Assembly (NCBI RefSeq): GCF_937960835.1
Contig: NZ_CALGPC010000009.1
Coordinates: 62,001-126,000 of the forward strand
Source of the DNA: an uncultured Ferrovibrio sp.
GTDB lineage: Bacteria > Pseudomonadota > Alphaproteobacteria > Ferrovibrionales > Ferrovibrionaceae
Direction of reading: 5' to 3'
DNA: 64,000 nt
Position numbers and translations under genes: made by a program. Below are positions 60,950 through 64,000 of the stretch, piece by piece (the first letter of the stretch is position 1; each line of letters starts with the position of its first letter). The notes under the pieces are model-generated. The model did no database searches. It saw only the letters and a list, made by a program, of their open reading frames with translations, and was not told the origin of the DNA.

Positions 60950-61810
60950 CTATTGAAACAACCTGGCAAGGCTGGCCTGAATCTCGCTGCCCGGCCGGGC
61001 CATTTCATCAACAATATTGAAATGATGCTTACTTGGTGAAGTGACCTCCGTCACCGTTCCGCCGGCCTTTCTATATAGGCTCACGAAATCGTGTTGCTGA
61101 TCATGAAATGCGGACGTTTCCTCCTCCCCTACCGCGGCAATCAACGGCGGCAAGCGCCCATTCCAGCGCGGCAGCAGAAAGCGCGGGCTGTTGCGGATGG
61201 CAACGATATCGTCCATGCCGAGTCTGTCGTTCAGATAGCAATGACGAATGGGCAGCAGATCGTACAGGCCTGAAAGGGACAGGCCGCCTTTGACCAGGCT
61301 TGATGGCGCGCCGCCGTCCAGTGCTGGCCAATCGGTCAGGATCGCCATGGCGGTCAGGTGTCCACCCGCCGAATGGCCGCTTGCATAAATCCGATTGCGA
61401 TCGAACCCCAGAGGAGCTGCTTCGCGCCACAACCAAAGCAACGCCTGCCGGATCGATGCGACAATGCGATCCATATCAGCCTCGGGCGCCAAGGGATAAT
61501 TCAAGACCGCGACATTGGCGATCTGCCCAGCCTGCGGCGATGCAAAACCCTCCGCGACGAAGCCGACATCGTCCTTGCCCATCGCCTGCCAGTAGCCGCC
61601 ATGGATGAAGACCACCAGCGGCTTGTCCGGCTCGGGGACGGCATAAAGATCGAGCGTCTGGCGGGGATGGGGGCCGTAAGCCAGGTCAAGGCATGGCTTC
61701 AGCGCAGCCCGCGCCCGAGCCGTCGCAACGGCCCAGCGGTAAAAATCCTGCTGATGGGTCGGTACAGCAGCCCGGTTGTTGTACAAGACGTCGAGGGCCG
61801 CGCGATCCAT
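60950..61810 (-). CDS. Alpha/beta hydrolase (kynurenine formamidase/esterase-like)
   Basis: 286 residues. The oxyanion motif VVFIHGGYWQAMGKDD, the nucleophile elbow ASGHSAGGHLTAM and a late His in SPSKHHFNIVDEM complete a Ser-His-Asp triad. HGGYW with this length is typical of arylformamidase-like (HSL) hydrolases, but no tryptophan catabolism genes are nearby. It lies 9 nt upstream of the response regulator gene and is probably co-transcribed with it. Confidence 0.9.
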   Translation of the reverse strand: MDRAALDVLYNNRAAVPTHQQDFYRWAVATARARAALKPCLDLAYGPHPRQTLDLYAVPEPDKPLVVFIHGGYWQAMGKDDVGFVAEGFASPQAGQIANVAVLNYPLAPEADMDRIVASIRQALLWLWREAAPLGFDRNRIYASGHSAGGHLTAMAILTDWPALDGGAPSSLVKGGLSLSGLYDLLPIRHCYLNDRLGMDDIVAIRNSPRFLLPRWNGRLPPLIAAVGEEETSAFHDQQHDFVSLYRKAGGTVTEVTSPSKHHFNIVDEMARPGSEIQASLARLFQ

Positions 61811-61840
61811 CCGGGTATCCCCTCTCGCGCGGCCCTCGCC

Positions 61841-62314
61841 TTATTTGAAGGCGACGGAAACGATTTCGTAGGCCTTCGCACCGCTGGGGGTCGCCACCTC
61901 GACATTGTCGCCTTCGGCCTTGCCGACCAGCGCCCGCGCCAGAGGCGCGGTAATGGACAGAAGGCCGGACTTGATGTCGGCTTCGTCCGCCCCCACGATC
62001 TGATACGTGCTTTCTTCGCCGGTATCCTCGTCGGCCAGCACCACGGTGGCGCCGAACTTCACGCGGTCGCCCGACAGCTTGGAGACGTCGATCACCTCCG
62101 CCCGGCGCAGCTTGTCCTCAAGCTCCAGGATGCGGGTTTCGATCCAGCCCTGGCGCTCCTTGGCGGCATGGTACTCGGCGTTCTCGGACAAATCGCCATG
62201 CTCGCGCGCTTCCGAGATCGCACGGATCACGGCAGGACGCTCGACCGTCTTCAAGTTCTTCAATTCGGCTTCCAGGCGCTGATAACCGCCTGCGGTCATC
62301 GGGATCTTCTGCAT
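61841..62314 (-). CDS. greA: Transcription elongation factor GreA
   Basis: 157 residues, normal length. The N-terminal coiled coil with the acidic tip (ISEAREHGDLSENAEYHAAKERQ) and the C-terminal FKBP-like domain are complete. It rescues backtracked RNA polymerase by stimulating transcript cleavage. The second of two adjacent ATGs fits the conserved M-x-KIPMT start and leaves good spacing from AGGAAGG. It follows carB by 22 nt, a common alphaproteobacterial arrangement. Confidence 0.97.
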   Translation of the reverse strand: MQKIPMTAGGYQRLEAELKNLKTVERPAVIRAISEAREHGDLSENAEYHAAKERQGWIETRILELEDKLRRAEVIDVSKLSGDRVKFGATVVLADEDTGEESTYQIVGADEADIKSGLLSITAPLARALVGKAEGDNVEVATPSGAKAYEIVSVAFK

Positions 62315-62336
62315 CATTCCCCTTCCTGACTGACCG

Positions 62337-64000
62337 TTAAAAATAAGCCTGCAACGGAGCCACGGCAAGGCTCCCTGCCCGCAGCGCCTGGATCGCACGG
62401 ACGGCGGCCTTGGCGCCTGCGACAGTGGTGAAGTAGGGAATCTTGTTCATCAATGCCGTTCGGCGCAAGTCGAAGCTGTCACGGATCGAAGCTGCGCCTT
62501 CCGAGGTATTGAAAACCAGATGAACGTCCCCATTCTTCATGGAATCGACCACATGCGGCCGGCCTTCCATCACCTTGTTCACCCGGCTGACAGCGATCCC
62601 GTGCTGCTCGAAGAACCGGGCCGTCCCGGAAGTCGCCACGATCTCGAAGCCCATATTGACCAGCTGCCGCGCCGCCTCCACCAGGGCCGGCTTGTCGGCA
62701 TCGCGCACCGAGATAAAGACGCTGCCGGCTAGCGGCAGGACCGTGCCGGCGGCTATCTGCGCCTTGGCGAAGGCTGTGCCGAAGTCGCGGTCGATACCCA
62801 TGACCTCGCCGGTCGATTTCATTTCCGGTCCGAGGATGATGTCGACACCGGGGAAGCGGGCGAACGGGAAGACGGCCTCCTTGACGGCGATATGGCCGTT
62901 CTTCCGCTCATGCAGGTTGAAACTGGCCAGCGGTTCGCCCGCCATCACGCGGGAAGCGATCTTGGCCAGCGGCGCGCCGATTGCCTTGGCGACGAAAGGC
63001 ACCGTACGCGAGGCACGCGGATTGACCTCGAGGATATAGACCGTGCCGTCCTTGACTGCGTACTGCACGTTCATTAGCCCGACGACATTGAGCGCCCGGG
63101 CCAGCGCCTCGGTCTGCGACTTGATCTCGGCGATGATTTCCGGCGCCAGGCTGTAGGGCGGCAGGGCGCAGGCGCTGTCGCCGGAATGAATGCCGGCCTC
63201 CTCGATATGCTCCATGACACCGGCGACGAACTGCGTCTCGCTGTCGGCGAGGCAGTCGACATCCACCTCGATGGCATCGGACAGATAACTGTCGATCAGC
63301 ACCGGCGACGAGCCCGAGACCTTGACCGCCTCGGTCATGTAGCGCTCCAGCTGCGCCGGGGTGCGCACGATTTCCATCGCCCGCCCGCCCAGCACGTAGG
63401 ATGGCCGGATCACCACCGGATAGCCGATCTTCGCCACCACGGCGCGCGCCTCGTCTTCCGAGCGCGCGATGCCATTGGCCGGCTGCTTCAGATTGAGCTT
63501 CTGCAGCAATTGCTGGAACCGCTCGCGGTCCTCCGCCAGATCGATGGCATCGGGCGAGGTGCCAAGGATCGGCACCCGCGCAGCTTCCAGTCCCGCGGCC
63601 AGTTTGAGCGGCGTCTGGCCACCAAACTGCACGATCACGCCCAGCAGCGTGCCCTTGCTCTGCTCGACGCGGACGATCTCCAGCACGTCCTCAACTGTCA
63701 GCGGCTCGAAATAGAGTCGATCGGAGGTGTCATAGTCGGTCGAGACAGTCTCCGGATTGCAGTTGACCATGATGGTCTCGTATCCGGCTTCCTTGAGCGC
63801 GTAAGCTGCGTGTACGCAGCAATAATCGAATTCGATACCCTGGCCGATGCGGTTCGGGCCGCCACCCAGAATGATGACCTTCTTGCGATCCTGCGGCTGC
63901 GATTCACATTCAGCATCCGGTCCGAATTCATAGGTCGAGTACATGTAGGGCGTGCGGCTTTCGAACTCGGCGGCGCAGGTATCCACCCGCTTGAACACCG
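62337..64000 (-). CDS. carB: Carbamoyl-phosphate synthase large subunit, C-terminal part (truncated by the window edge)
   Basis: About 554 residues visible; the full protein is ~1080. TCAAEFESRTPYMYSTYE, VIILGGGPNRIGQGIEFDYCCVHAAYAL, the second ATP-grasp domain (YPVVIRPSYVLGGRAMEIV, EVNPRASRTVPFVAKAIG) and the C-terminal MGS-like allosteric domain (VFISVRDADKPALVEAARQLVNMGFEIVATSGTARFF) are all seen. Makes carbamoyl phosphate for pyrimidines and arginine with CarA. Confidence 0.98.
   Translation of the reverse strand, partial: VFKRVDTCAAEFESRTPYMYSTYEFGPDAECESQPQDRKKVIILGGGPNRIGQGIEFDYCCVHAAYALKEAGYETIMVNCNPETVSTDYDTSDRLYFEPLTVEDVLEIVRVEQSKGTLLGVIVQFGGQTPLKLAAGLEAARVPILGTSPDAIDLAEDRERFQQLLQKLNLKQPANGIARSEDEARAVVAKIGYPVVIRPSYVLGGRAMEIVRTPAQLERYMTEAVKVSGSSPVLIDSYLSDAIEVDVDCLADSETQFVAGVMEHIEEAGIHSGDSACALPPYSLAPEIIAEIKSQTEALARALNVVGLMNVQYAVKDGTVYILEVNPRASRTVPFVAKAIGAPLAKIASRVMAGEPLASFNLHERKNGHIAVKEAVFPFARFPGVDIILGPEMKSTGEVMGIDRDFGTAFAKAQIAAGTVLPLAGSVFISVRDADKPALVEAARQLVNMGFEIVATSGTARFFEQHGIAVSRVNKVMEGRPHVVDSMKNGDVHLVFNTSEGAASIRDSFDLRRTALMNKIPYFTTVAGAKAAVRAIQALRAGSLAVAPLQAYF

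Noticed and set aside
1..64000. CRISPR arrays, defence systems, prophage or transposon genes
   Set aside because: No regularly spaced short repeats, Cas-like, restriction, toxin-antitoxin, integrase or transposase proteins were recognised on either strand.

Overview
The window reads as a GC-rich chromosome segment of an alphaproteobacterium, most likely a Rhodospirillales-like, metabolically versatile soil or water bacterium. The grounds are an alphaproteobacterial-type tRNA-Arg(ACG), the carB-greA pair, a membrane formate dehydrogenase with DUF3305/DUF3306 partners, several TRAP importers and CoA-thioester catabolism. The genus cannot be named from the sequence alone.

Layout. 0-1.4 kb: the 3' part of a secreted DUF1593 protein with three cadherin-like repeats, closed by a strong terminator. 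1.4-7.0 kb: DNA polymerase IV, an orphan 196-residue protein and a large zinc-ribbon/class III cyclase/AAA/TPR signalling protein. 7.0-19.1 kb: a tightly packed ten-gene minus-strand catabolic locus (acyl-CoA dehydrogenase, ThDP enzyme, L-2-hydroxyglutarate oxidase-like, TAXI-type TRAP importer, fumarate-reductase-like flavoprotein, CoA transferase, MaoC hydratase, enoyl-CoA hydratase, GntR regulator). A perfect 9+9 bp inverted repeat overlaps its presumed promoter. 19.4-24.4 kb: a second TRAP importer (DctPQM) downstream of a two-subunit 2-oxoacid/acetoin-type dehydrogenase E1.

24.7-37.1 kb: a respiratory block holding a formate dehydrogenase operon (minus) and a cytochrome c oxidase operon (plus). 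It is flanked by an intact tRNA-Arg on the right and a decayed copy of the 3' half of the same tRNA on the left, in the geometry expected of a tRNA-borne genomic island. No integrase is present.

37.4-59.5 kb: a lipoprotein with an OmpA-like C-terminus, then a large divergent locus. Leftward run an ABC-exporter-like protein whose ATPase motifs are degenerate, a cyclic-nucleotide-binding-domain protein, a methyltransferase, a P1-family peptidase and an orphan peptide-binding protein. Rightward run four glycosyltransferases, a histidine phosphatase, a deacetylase-like protein, a small membrane protein and a complete Yej/Dpp-like ABC transporter, most overlapping by 4 nt. I regard this as the best candidate in the window for an undescribed glycan or glycopeptide system. 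Another methyltransferase and a metallo-hydrolase follow.

59.5-64 kb: an enoyl-CoA hydratase-like protein, an orphan OmpR-type response regulator, an alpha/beta hydrolase, greA and the truncated 3' part of carB. No CRISPR array, rRNA operon, transposase or integrase was seen.
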